This document shows positions 17,721 to 25,786 of a DNA stretch of 64,000 nucleotides, piece by piece. Positions within the stretch are counted from its first letter, which is position 1. The number at the start of each line of letters is the position of its first letter. Made by a program: the position numbers and the translations under genes. The stretch covers positions 1-64,000 of the forward strand of contig JBEBYL010000016.1 of NCBI GenBank assembly GCA_040391135.1, given 5' to 3'. The DNA comes from G025836975 sp040391135 (lineage in GTDB: Bacteria; Pseudomonadota; Gammaproteobacteria; Burkholderiales; Burkholderiaceae_B). The notes under the pieces are model-generated. The model was not told the origin of the DNA, searched no databases, and saw only the letters and a list, made by a program, of their open reading frames with translations.

Positions 17721-18053
17721 TTGGAATTGTTGCGCCTAAGCCTGTTGTTCGCCGTCACGGCGCTTGCTGAAATCATCGGCTGCTATCTGCCCTGGCTGGT
17801 GCTCAGGCAGGGGAAAAGCCTGTACTTGCTTATCCCCGCGGCCGTTGCGCTGGCGTTGTTCGCCTGGCTGCTGACCTTGCATCCCACCGCGGCGGGCAGG
17901 ACTTACGCGGCATACGGCGGAATGTATATCGCGGTCGCGCTGCTGTGGCTGCGGTTCGTCGATGGCGTTTCGCTGACGCGCTGGGATGCGGCCGGGGCCG
18001 GCATCGCGCTGCTCGGCATGGCGGTCATCGCCTTGCAGCCCTCAAGCGCGTGA
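17721..18053 (+). CDS. YnfA/UPF0060 small membrane protein
   Basis: A 110-residue protein with four membrane helices and the UPF0060 signature: ALAEIIGCYLPWLVLRQGKS near residue 15, then AAYGGMYIAVALLWL and DGVSLTRWDAAGAGIALLGM. The family is of SMR-like size; E. coli YnfA is reported as a small multidrug transporter, but the role here is open. The start codon is TTG at 17721, with GGGAG upstream; no better ATG exists, and the N-terminus matches the family. It is a single gene between a terminator-like hairpin and the argH-like module. Confidence 0.88.
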   Translation: MELLRLSLLFAVTALAEIIGCYLPWLVLRQGKSLYLLIPAAVALALFAWLLTLHPTAAGRTYAAYGGMYIAVALLWLRFVDGVSLTRWDAAGAGIALLGMAVIALQPSSA

Positions 18054-18085
18054 CTGGATCCCATCTGAACGAAGAAAAATATTGT

Positions 18086-18107
18086 TAATTAACCATATGG
18101 TTAATTA
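18086..18107. promoter_or_regulatory. Perfect 22-bp palindrome upstream of argH-like gene
   Basis: TAATTAACCAT is followed directly by its exact reverse complement ATGGTTAATTA, giving an unbroken 22-bp palindrome 80 bases before the argH-like start codon, in an AT-rich patch. It looks like the operator of a dimeric regulator. The nearby LysR gene at 20841 is a candidate, although an unbroken palindrome is unusual for LysR sites, so a regulator encoded elsewhere is equally possible. Confidence 0.6.
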
Positions 18108-18186
18108 TTAATCACTTTAATTCGCTAACTGTTCGCTCAGTGAGGCGGCTAGACTCTCTTGCATTGGAAACACGCAGGAGTTATTT

Positions 18187-19713
18187 ATGTCCGTTTATCG
18201 CGCCGCCCAGGTACGTTTATCTCAACCCGTCCGGCCAGAATTGGCACAAGTTTGCCTGCCGGGGCCCGATGAGAGCGTGCTTGGCAGGTACGCCCGCATG
18301 CGTGAGCAGCTAGGCGCTTTCCACGCTTTCGACAAGGCTCATATCTTGATGCTGGCTGAGCAGCGCTTACTGACGCGGGATGACGCGGCCGCCATGTTGG
18401 GTGTCCTGCGCAAGGTCGAGCGCGATGGCGTCGTGGAAGTGCGAGCTGAAACTGCTGAGAATATGCATTCGGGCGAAGCGATACTGACACGCGAGCTGGG
18501 AACCGAAGTGGCGGGAAAGTTGCATTTGGGCCGTAGCTCAGGCGATCTCCTGGCAGTGTCGTTTCGGCTTACGCTGCGCGGCAAGTTGCTTGCTCTGTAT
18601 CAGGCCGGAAACAAGTTGCGCGCGACGCTGTTGGATCTGGCGCAAGCGCATCTCGAGACGGTTATGCCGGGCTATACACACCTGCAGCATGCACAGCCGA
18701 TCACCTTCGCTCATTATCTTCTTTCCATGTTGAGCGGCCTGGACCGCGATGGCGAGCGCATCCGGCAGTTTTATTCGAGGCTGAACCTCAGCCCGGCGGG
18801 CGCGGCTATCCTGGTTGGGTCCGAGTTTGCACTCGATCGCGAACGAACTGCCGATCTTCTTGGCTTCGATGGACTCGCCCTTAACACGCGCGATGCGGTT
18901 TGGGGGCGTGATCTGGAAATCGAAGCACATGCTATCGCAACACTGATGGCCGGCAACATTAATCGATTGGCGGAGGACCTTATGCTGTGGTCCGCGCCTG
19001 AGTACGGCATGCTGGAATGCGCGGACGGTTTCTGCGGCACCAGCAGCATCATGCCGCAAAAGAAAAATCCCAATGCCCTGGAATGCCTCAAAGGATTGGT
19101 TGCGACAACGAGTGGCATGTTGGTCAGTGCGGTCGTTGTGCATAAGAACCCGTCGACGGTGCCGGTATTCGAATGGATACGTGCATTGTCCGATCATTGG
19201 CGCAGCTACGATGAGCTCATCGACGGCACGATATTGATGAATGCTTTGCTCGGCAGCCTCCAAGTACATACATCGAGAATGGCACAGAGCGCTAACGCGC
19301 ACTGGGCTACCACGGCGGATTTGGCCGGCGCCATGGTCCGGCACGCTGGAGTGCATTGGCGCGCCGCGCACCAAATCGCCGGAATCACCGTAAGGCTGGC
19401 GCTGGAGGCCGGCCGCACGCCTTCACAGGTGGATTCCGGATTGATCGATCAGGCGTCGCGCCTATTCATGAACAAGCCGTTAGGCCTTGACGATGAGGTG
19501 ATTCGGGACGCTTTGGACGCGTATGCATCGGTCTTGCGTCACGAATTGCCCGGCGGTCCTGCACCCCGGCGGGTGCGCGAAGCCATAGTTGTACACCAGA
19601 AGCTGCTGGACGCCGATACACAGTGGCTGATAGGAAGGGAGCAGCAATTGGACGCCGCCGCAGAGCGGTTGGAAGCGGCGATTGATGCATTGCTTGGCGA
19701 GCGCCGGCATTAG
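18187..19713 (+). CDS. Argininosuccinate-lyase-like enzyme (aspartase/fumarase superfamily), probably not ArgH
   Basis: A 508-residue lyase. The superfamily signature GTSSIMPQKKNPNALE lies at 284-299, with the catalytic-loop Ser, and GYTHLQHAQPITFAH near 162 holds the catalytic His region. It is about 40 residues longer than usual ArgH. The ArgH motif GRSRNDQ is replaced by GRSSGDLL at 115-122. The superfamily eliminates fumarate from N- or O-substituted succinates; related non-ArgH lyases include EDDS lyase. Neighbours are a Bug receptor and a LysR regulator rather than arginine genes. I infer a catabolic C-N lyase acting on an imported aspartate derivative. Preceded by a 22-bp palindrome and CAGGAG. 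Confidence 0.8.
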   Translation: MSVYRAAQVRLSQPVRPELAQVCLPGPDESVLGRYARMREQLGAFHAFDKAHILMLAEQRLLTRDDAAAMLGVLRKVERDGVVEVRAETAENMHSGEAILTRELGTEVAGKLHLGRSSGDLLAVSFRLTLRGKLLALYQAGNKLRATLLDLAQAHLETVMPGYTHLQHAQPITFAHYLLSMLSGLDRDGERIRQFYSRLNLSPAGAAILVGSEFALDRERTADLLGFDGLALNTRDAVWGRDLEIEAHAIATLMAGNINRLAEDLMLWSAPEYGMLECADGFCGTSSIMPQKKNPNALECLKGLVATTSGMLVSAVVVHKNPSTVPVFEWIRALSDHWRSYDELIDGTILMNALLGSLQVHTSRMAQSANAHWATTADLAGAMVRHAGVHWRAAHQIAGITVRLALEAGRTPSQVDSGLIDQASRLFMNKPLGLDDEVIRDALDAYASVLRHELPGGPAPRRVREAIVVHQKLLDADTQWLIGREQQLDAAAERLEAAIDALLGERRH

Positions 19714-19810
19714 CCTTTACTTATCTAAACCTGCTCTTTCGACGATTGTCGCTTATAGGCAGCGCTGGGGCGTGCTGTCTTTCAAGAACCATAAACTGAG
19801 GAAAAACACC

Positions 19811-20809
19811 ATGCTTGATTCACGTAGACGCTTTATGAAGACCGCGGCCGGCGTGGCCGCCTGCCTTCCCGGAATGGGCCTGGCAATGAACGCAAGGGCT
19901 GACTCGCTGCAGGCCTGGCCGGCAAGGCCGGTACAGCTGGTGCTTGGTTATCCGACGGGCGGCGCAACCGATGGCGTGGCCCGCCCACTGGAGCTGATGC
20001 TGAAGGACAGTCTGGGCCAGCCGGTGGTGTTCGACTATCGGCCGGGCGCGGGGGCCACCATTGGCGCGGCCTATGTGGCGCGTGCGAAACCGGATGGCTA
20101 TACCTTGCATATGACTGATAGTGGCCCCATGACGATACTGCCCAACGGCCGCAAGGTGGGCTATGACCCGCTTACGGGCTTCACGCCGGTTGGGATGGTG
20201 TGCGAAGGAGCTTCCATTATCGTGGTGCACCCGTCGGTACCAGCCCATACGCTGGAAGAGTTGATCACGCTGGCTAAACGCGATCCAGGCTCGATCGGTT
20301 TTGGCACTTCGGGATTGGGTGGAGCCGCGCACTTGTCGGGAGAATTGTTCCAGGCGATGACAGGCACGCAGTTGGTGCATATACCCTATCGAGGCGGCAG
20401 CCAGGCGGCGATCGACTTGGTCGGTGGGCAGATTCCCATGGCTTTCGCATCGACAGGGACCGCATTGCCGTTCGTGAAATCAGGAAAAATGCGGGCGCTT
20501 GCCGTTACATCGAGTCAGCGCGTATCGATTTTTCCTGACGTCCCCACTGTGGCGGAAGCGGGCTACCCGGACTACGATGCGACTGTTTGGTTTGCAATTG
20601 TCGGCCCGGCGGGCCTGCCGGACCCCATCGTGGCACGTTTCAATCATGCCTTGCAGGACGCCTTGGGAGCGCAGAGCACGAAGGACACCCTGCGAGCTCA
20701 GGGCTACGAACCAGCGGCGGGTACGCCGCAGATGCTGGCGCAGCGCTTGCGTGCCGACTACGAGAAATGGGGCAACTTAATCCGCGAAAAGCAGATTGCG
20801 TTTGAGTAG
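19811..20809 (+). CDS. Bug-family TTT receptor with Tat-type signal
   Basis: A 332-residue receptor. The N-terminus DSRRRFMKTAAG fits the twin-arginine consensus (S-R-R-x-F-x-K), followed by a mild hydrophobic stretch and NARADS; most Bug proteins use Sec signals. The domain starts at WPARPVQLVLGYPTGGATD and continues with RAKPDGYTLHM and FPDVPTVAEAGYP. AGGAAA precedes 19811; the 43 open codons upstream overlap the previous gene and are not coding. It follows the argH-like gene by 97 bases, with no TctA/TctB nearby. It probably delivers the lyase substrate to a TTT permease encoded elsewhere. Confidence 0.92.
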   Translation: MLDSRRRFMKTAAGVAACLPGMGLAMNARADSLQAWPARPVQLVLGYPTGGATDGVARPLELMLKDSLGQPVVFDYRPGAGATIGAAYVARAKPDGYTLHMTDSGPMTILPNGRKVGYDPLTGFTPVGMVCEGASIIVVHPSVPAHTLEELITLAKRDPGSIGFGTSGLGGAAHLSGELFQAMTGTQLVHIPYRGGSQAAIDLVGGQIPMAFASTGTALPFVKSGKMRALAVTSSQRVSIFPDVPTVAEAGYPDYDATVWFAIVGPAGLPDPIVARFNHALQDALGAQSTKDTLRAQGYEPAAGTPQMLAQRLRADYEKWGNLIREKQIAFE

Positions 20810-20840
20810 CGGGGCGAAGCGGGGTGGCGAGGATTCAGGT

Positions 20841-21755
20841 CTATGCGTTTTGGCTGCGCAGACGCATGAGAGCCAAATCCAGAAAATGCTGTGCCGTGGC
20901 GGACATGGGCAGGATGCGGTTCCATATTAGTCCCACAGCGTCACCAGCCGGCGGCACTTCGATGGGTAGAACACACCCGACAGGCGGTGCCAGAAAGCGT
21001 TGAGCTACGCGTGTGGGCACGATAGTCAGGTAGTGTCCCAGGCCAAGCAAAGGAGCCACAAGCGTCATGTCGCTGGTCTCCACATAGCGGGTAGGGAGAT
21101 CAAGCTGTTGAGCGGCCAGTGTGCGAGTCAACAGATCGCGCATCAACGTGCCGGGCGCCGGAAGACACCATTGGTGTGCCACGAGTTCCTCCCAGCAGAC
21201 CTTACGCTGAAGAGCAAGCGGGTGATCGGCGCTGGCGACGATCGCCACTGTATCGGTCGTGACCGCTGCGCTGGCCAGCCCTGCCTTGGTGATGTCCGCG
21301 CTAAGGCGGGCGAACAATAGCGAGAGCTGGCCTTCGATAAGCATATCGCGCAGATCGGCCGACTCTCCTTCGACGATGCGCAGCCTTACTCGTGGAAATT
21401 GTCGAGAAAACTCGGCAATCGTATCCGCCAAAAACGGATGCAGCGATACCGCCTTTACCCCGATGCGCAATTCTCCAAAATGGCCCTGTCCCAGGCCTTG
21501 GGCGTCTTCAGAGAGCACACTTAGCTGAGCTTGCACCTGCTGACCCGCGCTAATGACCAGCTCGCCCAGCGCAGTGGGGCGAATCCATCCGCGACCACGC
21601 TCAAACAACGGCTGGGAAAACACGGCCTCGGCTTCGGTCAGCGCCTTGGAGATTGCAGCGGGCGTAATGTACAGCCGCTCGGCAGCCTGGGCCAGGCTGC
21701 GTGCCTGGCTAATGGCAAGGACAATATTCAGATGCCTCAGCTTAAGTCCGTTCAT
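20841..21755 (-). CDS. LysR-family transcriptional regulator
   Basis: A 304-residue regulator whose helix-turn-helix is at residues 4-60 (LRHLNIVLAISQARSLAQAAERLYITPAAISKALTEAE), in the style of the PcaQ/GbpR group, followed by the two-lobed effector domain. It converges on the argH-like/Bug pair with a 31-bp gap and lies 30 bases downstream of the MFS gene on the same strand, so it could be co-transcribed with that gene while controlling the lyase module. Effector unknown. Confidence 0.9.
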   Translation of the reverse strand: MNGLKLRHLNIVLAISQARSLAQAAERLYITPAAISKALTEAEAVFSQPLFERGRGWIRPTALGELVISAGQQVQAQLSVLSEDAQGLGQGHFGELRIGVKAVSLHPFLADTIAEFSRQFPRVRLRIVEGESADLRDMLIEGQLSLLFARLSADITKAGLASAAVTTDTVAIVASADHPLALQRKVCWEELVAHQWCLPAPGTLMRDLLTRTLAAQQLDLPTRYVETSDMTLVAPLLGLGHYLTIVPTRVAQRFLAPPVGCVLPIEVPPAGDAVGLIWNRILPMSATAQHFLDLALMRLRSQNA

Positions 21756-21785
21756 GAGTTTCGATTTATTTGACGGTTCTCCGAA

Positions 21786-23135
21786 TCACCGCGCCGCGAC
21801 AGGCGCCACGAAAGCCTGGCGCGATGCGGGCAGGCTCATGGATACGGTGCTTGCGGCCAGCAGCAGCGCGCCGGCGCTGCCGAAGGCGATCCAGTGCGTG
21901 CCGAAGGTCTCGTAGCCCCAGCCGCCCAGCCATGAACTGATCATCCCGCCAACCTGGTGGCCCAGGTAGGTCCAGCCGTAAAGAATGCCGACCAGGCGCA
22001 CGCCGTAAAGGTCGGCGAGTATGGCGGACGACAAGGCGATGCTGCCGGCCCAGACGATGCCGCCTATGGTGGCCGCGGCATAGAGTTCCCATTGCGTGCC
22101 GACCATCACCAGCGCAAAAAAGCCCAGGCCCCGGATAAGGTAGATGGCGGAAAGGATGTTCCTGCGCGGCACCATGTCCGACAGGCGGCCCAGGACCAGG
22201 GTGCTGAATATGGCGGCGAAGCCGATCAGGCCGATGCCGAAGGAACCGGTCATGGCGTCGAAGCCGTGATCCATCAGCATGGGCACGCCATGCGTGCCCA
22301 GCAGGTTCATGCTGTAGCCGCAGGCAAACAGGCCGAAGGCGATCTTCCAGAACTGCACGGTGCGCAAGGCGTCGCGGACTTTAAGCTCCACGGCCGGCGA
22401 AGGCCGCATTGCGGTCCGGCCGGGGGCGGGCGAGGCGCAATTGGCCGCGGCCAGCGCGGACGGGGCGTCGATCGCGGCCGGCGATGGGGTGCCTGGGACC
22501 GCCGGACCGGCATCCGCGCCGGGCGGCGCGTCTTCGCGGATGATGAGCAGCGCAATGGGGATGGTGACGAGGGTCAGCAGGACGGCGAAGCTCAGCATGG
22601 TCTCTCGCCAGCCCAGCCATTCGATCGACAGCCCCAGCACGGGCGTCAGGATGGCGATGCCGGCCATGGACCCCGTGGACAGGAAGAACAGCGCCATGCC
22701 GCGCCGCCGCACGAACCAGCGGCTCAGAACGGGCGTCATGGTGACGGGACTGATGAAGGATAGGCCCAGGGACAGCAGCACGCCGAAGGCCAGCAGGAAG
22801 CTGATCGGGCCGGTCGCCATGACGGTCCCGGCAATGGCGACCGCGACCAGGACGGTGCCCAGCAGCAGCACGAAACGCGTGCCGCGAGTGCTGACCAGAT
22901 GTCCGGCAATGGGCATGCCTATGCCGTAGAACAGCATGCCGATGGCGATGATGCCGGCCAGCAGGCTGCGGCTGAATCCCAGGTCGTGGGCAATGGGCAG
23001 GAAGAAGGGGCCTATGCCCATGCGCAGGCCCACCGTCAACAAGGTAAGCGTTGCAGCGGCCGCAACGATCGTCCATCCGAAATACCAGTTACCGATACGT
23101 CCAAGCGCCACAACCATCTCCTGTTTTTTGCACAT
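21786..23135 (-). CDS. MFS transporter
   Basis: A 12-helix major facilitator of about 440 residues. The loop-2/3 region GIGMPIAGHLVSTRGTRFVLLLG and the second-half counterpart LVLGRLSDMVPRRNIL are the expected MFS motifs. A long Ala/Pro-rich cytoplasmic loop separates the halves (about residues 205-245). The style is that of monocarboxylate/oxalate-type MFS carriers. Two starts compete: ATG at 23135, one base after the LysR stop with AGG nearby, or GTG at 23111 six bases after AGGAG. The coupling to the LysR gene upstream suggests a joint transcript. Substrate unknown. Confidence 0.88.
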   Translation of the reverse strand: MCKKQEMVVALGRIGNWYFGWTIVAAAATLTLLTVGLRMGIGPFFLPIAHDLGFSRSLLAGIIAIGMLFYGIGMPIAGHLVSTRGTRFVLLLGTVLVAVAIAGTVMATGPISFLLAFGVLLSLGLSFISPVTMTPVLSRWFVRRRGMALFFLSTGSMAGIAILTPVLGLSIEWLGWRETMLSFAVLLTLVTIPIALLIIREDAPPGADAGPAVPGTPSPAAIDAPSALAAANCASPAPGRTAMRPSPAVELKVRDALRTVQFWKIAFGLFACGYSMNLLGTHGVPMLMDHGFDAMTGSFGIGLIGFAAIFSTLVLGRLSDMVPRRNILSAIYLIRGLGFFALVMVGTQWELYAAATIGGIVWAGSIALSSAILADLYGVRLVGILYGWTYLGHQVGGMISSWLGGWGYETFGTHWIAFGSAGALLLAASTVSMSLPASRQAFVAPVAAR

Positions 23136-23136
23136 T

Positions 23137-24018
23137 CTACCTAAGAGACAGGCTGGCGTAACTGTCGTAGACGGCCTGGGTGATGTCCAGCTGCATGCTG
23201 TCGCGCCGCACGATCATGCCGATGTCTCGCGAGGGCGAGCCCAATTCGGCCGGCAGCGGCAGTATGCGCAGGCCGTTCATGGTTTCCCAGTCCAGCGTGT
23301 TCAACAGCGGCAGCACGGTAACCCCCACGTCCTGCTGCACCAGGCTGAGCAATTGCTCGATGGCGTTCAGTTCCAGGAAATCATCGGGCACGATGCCCAT
23401 TTTTTGCAGCACGCGATCTATCTGCCTGCCCGTGTGCTGGCTGCGATCGAAGCGCAGGAAGGGATGTTGCGTCAGGATTTCCCGGGGATCGTCGCCATCG
23501 ACCGAGAGCGGCGCAATGATGCGCAGCGGCTCCTTGTAAAGCAGGGACCAGACCGTGCCGGCCGGACGCTTGGCGGTTCCGACGACGAAGGCGGCGTCGA
23601 TGTCGCCTCGTTCCACCTTCTGGGTCAGCTCGCTGGATTTGCCCGAAACCAGGCGTATGCCCAGCCCTTTGTGCTGCTTTTTCAGTTGCGACACGATTTT
23701 CGCCAGGATGCTCATGCTGGATACGATCGCGCCTATGGCCAGCTCGCCGGCGAAGTGCCCGGTGGATGGCCGGGGCAGCCGGATGCGATCGTAGAGCTCC
23801 AGCAGGCGGTTCACCTCGGGCAGCAACTCGCGCCCCGCTTGGTTAAGCAGGGCCAGGCGGCCGCTGCGGTCGAAAAGCTCGCGGCCGAACTCTTTTTCCA
23901 GCGTGCGCATTTGCAGGCTGACGGCGGCCTGGGTCAGCCCCACGTGCTCGGCGGCCTCCGAAAACGAGCCCAGGCGGGCGATGGCGACGAAGGTGCGCAG
24001 GAAGCGAAGTGAACTCAT
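23137..24018 (-). CDS. LysR-family transcriptional regulator beside ggt/ABC operon
   Basis: A 293-residue LysR regulator (CynR/CysB-like style). The helix-turn-helix is LRTFVAIARLGSFSEAAEHVGLTQAAVSLQMRTLE at residues 4-38. The effector domain contains KSSELTQKVERGDIDAAFVVG. It is divergent from the first GGT gene with a 109-bp gap that contains a T-N11-A inverted repeat, so it is the likely regulator of the ggt/ABC operon. The MFS gene begins one base after its stop. Confidence 0.9.
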   Translation of the reverse strand: MSSLRFLRTFVAIARLGSFSEAAEHVGLTQAAVSLQMRTLEKEFGRELFDRSGRLALLNQAGRELLPEVNRLLELYDRIRLPRPSTGHFAGELAIGAIVSSMSILAKIVSQLKKQHKGLGIRLVSGKSSELTQKVERGDIDAAFVVGTAKRPAGTVWSLLYKEPLRIIAPLSVDGDDPREILTQHPFLRFDRSQHTGRQIDRVLQKMGIVPDDFLELNAIEQLLSLVQQDVGVTVLPLLNTLDWETMNGLRILPLPAELGSPSRDIGMIVRRDSMQLDITQAVYDSYASLSLR

Positions 24019-24076
24019 AAGAAAAACTTGAATGTGAAATATAAAACTAAATTGATCTAATGAGAGAATGATAGTA

Positions 24077-24093
24077 GCTTAGATGGGTTAAGC
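24077..24093. promoter_or_regulatory. LysR-type box between LysR and ggt/ABC operon
   Basis: GCTTA-GATGGGT-TAAGC is a dyad with 5-bp arms and contains the T-N11-A pattern typical of LysR recognition sites. It sits about 35 bases before the first GGT start and 60 bases from the LysR start, in an AT-rich divergent gap. Confidence 0.5.
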
Positions 24094-24127
24094 CCCCATT
24101 TTTTCCCGCAACATTTCTTTTCCCGAC

Positions 24128-25756
24128 ATGAAAAACTTCAACTGGTCCAATCCCTATCCCTCCATCCGTACGCCGGTGTTCGCGCGCAATGTGGTGTCCA
24201 CGTCCCATCCGCTGGCCGCCCAGGCCGGATTGCGCATGATGCTTAAAGGGGGGAATGCGATCGACGCGGCCATTGCGGCCGCCGCCACGATAACGCTGGT
24301 CGAGCCGGTATCTTGCGGCATCGGCGGCGATTGCTTCGCCATCTTGTGGGACGGCAAGAAGCTGCATGGCCTGAATTCCTCCGGCGTGGCGCCGGCGGCC
24401 TGGAATGTCGAGTATTTCAAGCGCAAGTACGGCACGGATTCGGATGGCCTAGCCAAGCAGCCCAAGCGCGGCTGGGATGCCGTGACGGTGCCCGGCGTGG
24501 TGGCCGGCTGGGCCGCCCTGCATGGCAAGTTCGGCAAGCTTCCGTTCGAAACCCTGTTCGAGCCGGCGATCGAGATCGCCGAACGCGGCTATGTGGTGCC
24601 GCCCGTCGTGGCCGGCAAATGGGCCCGGGCGGCCGACGAGCTGAAAGACCAGCCGGGCTATGCCGACGCCTTCATGCCCGATGGCCGCGCGCCGCGCACG
24701 GGCGAGCTGTTCCGCTTCAAGGGCGCGGCCAATACCTTGAAACGCATCGCGCAAAGCCATGGCCGGGATTTCTACGAAGGCGAGCTGGCCGAGAAGATCG
24801 CCGCCTACAGCCGCGAATGCGGCGCCGCCATGACGCTGGACGATTTGCGCGGCTACAAGCCGGAGTGGGTCGAGCCCATTTCCAAGAATTATCACGGCTA
24901 TACGCTGAACGAGATCCCACCCAACGGGCAGGGCATCGCGGCGCTGATCGCGCTGGGCATCTGCGAACGCTTCGACCTGCGCAATATTCCGGTCGACTCG
25001 GTGCGGTCCCAGCATATCCAGATCGAGGCCATGAAGCTGGCCTTCGCGGACCTGTACCGCTATGTGTCGGATCCGCGCAGCATGCCCATCACGCCGGAAC
25101 AGATGCTGGACGACAATTACCTGGATAGCCGGGCCAAGCTGATACGCCTGGACGAGGCCTCGTTTCCGGCCGCCGGCCGTCCGCATGCGGGCGGCACCAT
25201 TTATTTGTCGGCCGCCGACGAAAGCGGCATGATGATCTCCTTCATCCAGTCCAACTATATGGGCTTCGGTTCCGGCGTGGTGGTTCCGGGCACGGGCATC
25301 AGCATGCAGAATCGCGGCGTGGGCTTTTCGATGGACCCGCAATCGCCCAATGTGGTGGAGGGCGGCAAGAGGCCTTTCCATACGATCATCCCGGGTTTCC
25401 TGAGCAAGGACGGCAAGCCGGTCATGAGCTTCGGCGTAATGGGCGGAGACATGCAGCCCCAGGGCCATCTGCAGACGGTGATCCGCATGATCGATTACGA
25501 CCAGCAGCCGCAGGCCGCCTGCTGTGCCCCGCGCTGGAAGGTGAATCGCGATTTCACGCTGGATATCGAGCACACCATGGACGCTTCCGTGACCCAGGGC
25601 CTGATCGGGCTGGGACACAAGCTGCATTCGGTGAACGACCCCTATATGGATTTCGGCGCCGGACAGTTCATCTGGCGCATGTCGGAAGACGACAACGAAC
25701 AAGGTTATGTGGCGGCAAGCGATGGCCGCAGGGATGGCCAGGCGGTAGGTTTTTAA
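24128..25756 (+). CDS. Gamma-glutamyltransferase-family Ntn hydrolase, cytoplasmic (first copy)
   Basis: A 542-residue GGT-family protein. Family segments are GGNAIDAAIAAAATITLVEPVSCGIGGD near residue 41 and the conserved PNGQGIAAL near 266. The probable autoprocessing and catalytic Thr357 sits in HAGGTIYLSAAD; E. coli GGT has TTH where this protein has TIY. There is no signal peptide, whereas E. coli GGT is periplasmic. It opens a seven-gene operon with a peptide-type ABC importer and a second GGT, so it should cleave an imported gamma-glutamyl compound or related amide inside the cell. True glutathione activity is not proven. Confidence 0.88.
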   Translation: MKNFNWSNPYPSIRTPVFARNVVSTSHPLAAQAGLRMMLKGGNAIDAAIAAAATITLVEPVSCGIGGDCFAILWDGKKLHGLNSSGVAPAAWNVEYFKRKYGTDSDGLAKQPKRGWDAVTVPGVVAGWAALHGKFGKLPFETLFEPAIEIAERGYVVPPVVAGKWARAADELKDQPGYADAFMPDGRAPRTGELFRFKGAANTLKRIAQSHGRDFYEGELAEKIAAYSRECGAAMTLDDLRGYKPEWVEPISKNYHGYTLNEIPPNGQGIAALIALGICERFDLRNIPVDSVRSQHIQIEAMKLAFADLYRYVSDPRSMPITPEQMLDDNYLDSRAKLIRLDEASFPAAGRPHAGGTIYLSAADESGMMISFIQSNYMGFGSGVVVPGTGISMQNRGVGFSMDPQSPNVVEGGKRPFHTIIPGFLSKDGKPVMSFGVMGGDMQPQGHLQTVIRMIDYDQQPQAACCAPRWKVNRDFTLDIEHTMDASVTQGLIGLGHKLHSVNDPYMDFGAGQFIWRMSEDDNEQGYVAASDGRRDGQAVGF

Positions 25757-25786
25757 TCCATAACGACAAGCTGGAGGAGACAAGAC

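Noticed and set aside
18187..21755. Horizontal transfer of the argH-like/Bug/LysR module
   Set aside because: Codon use looks slightly less GC-rich than neighbours, but I could not compute it, and there are no mobile-element remains, so I do not claim transfer.
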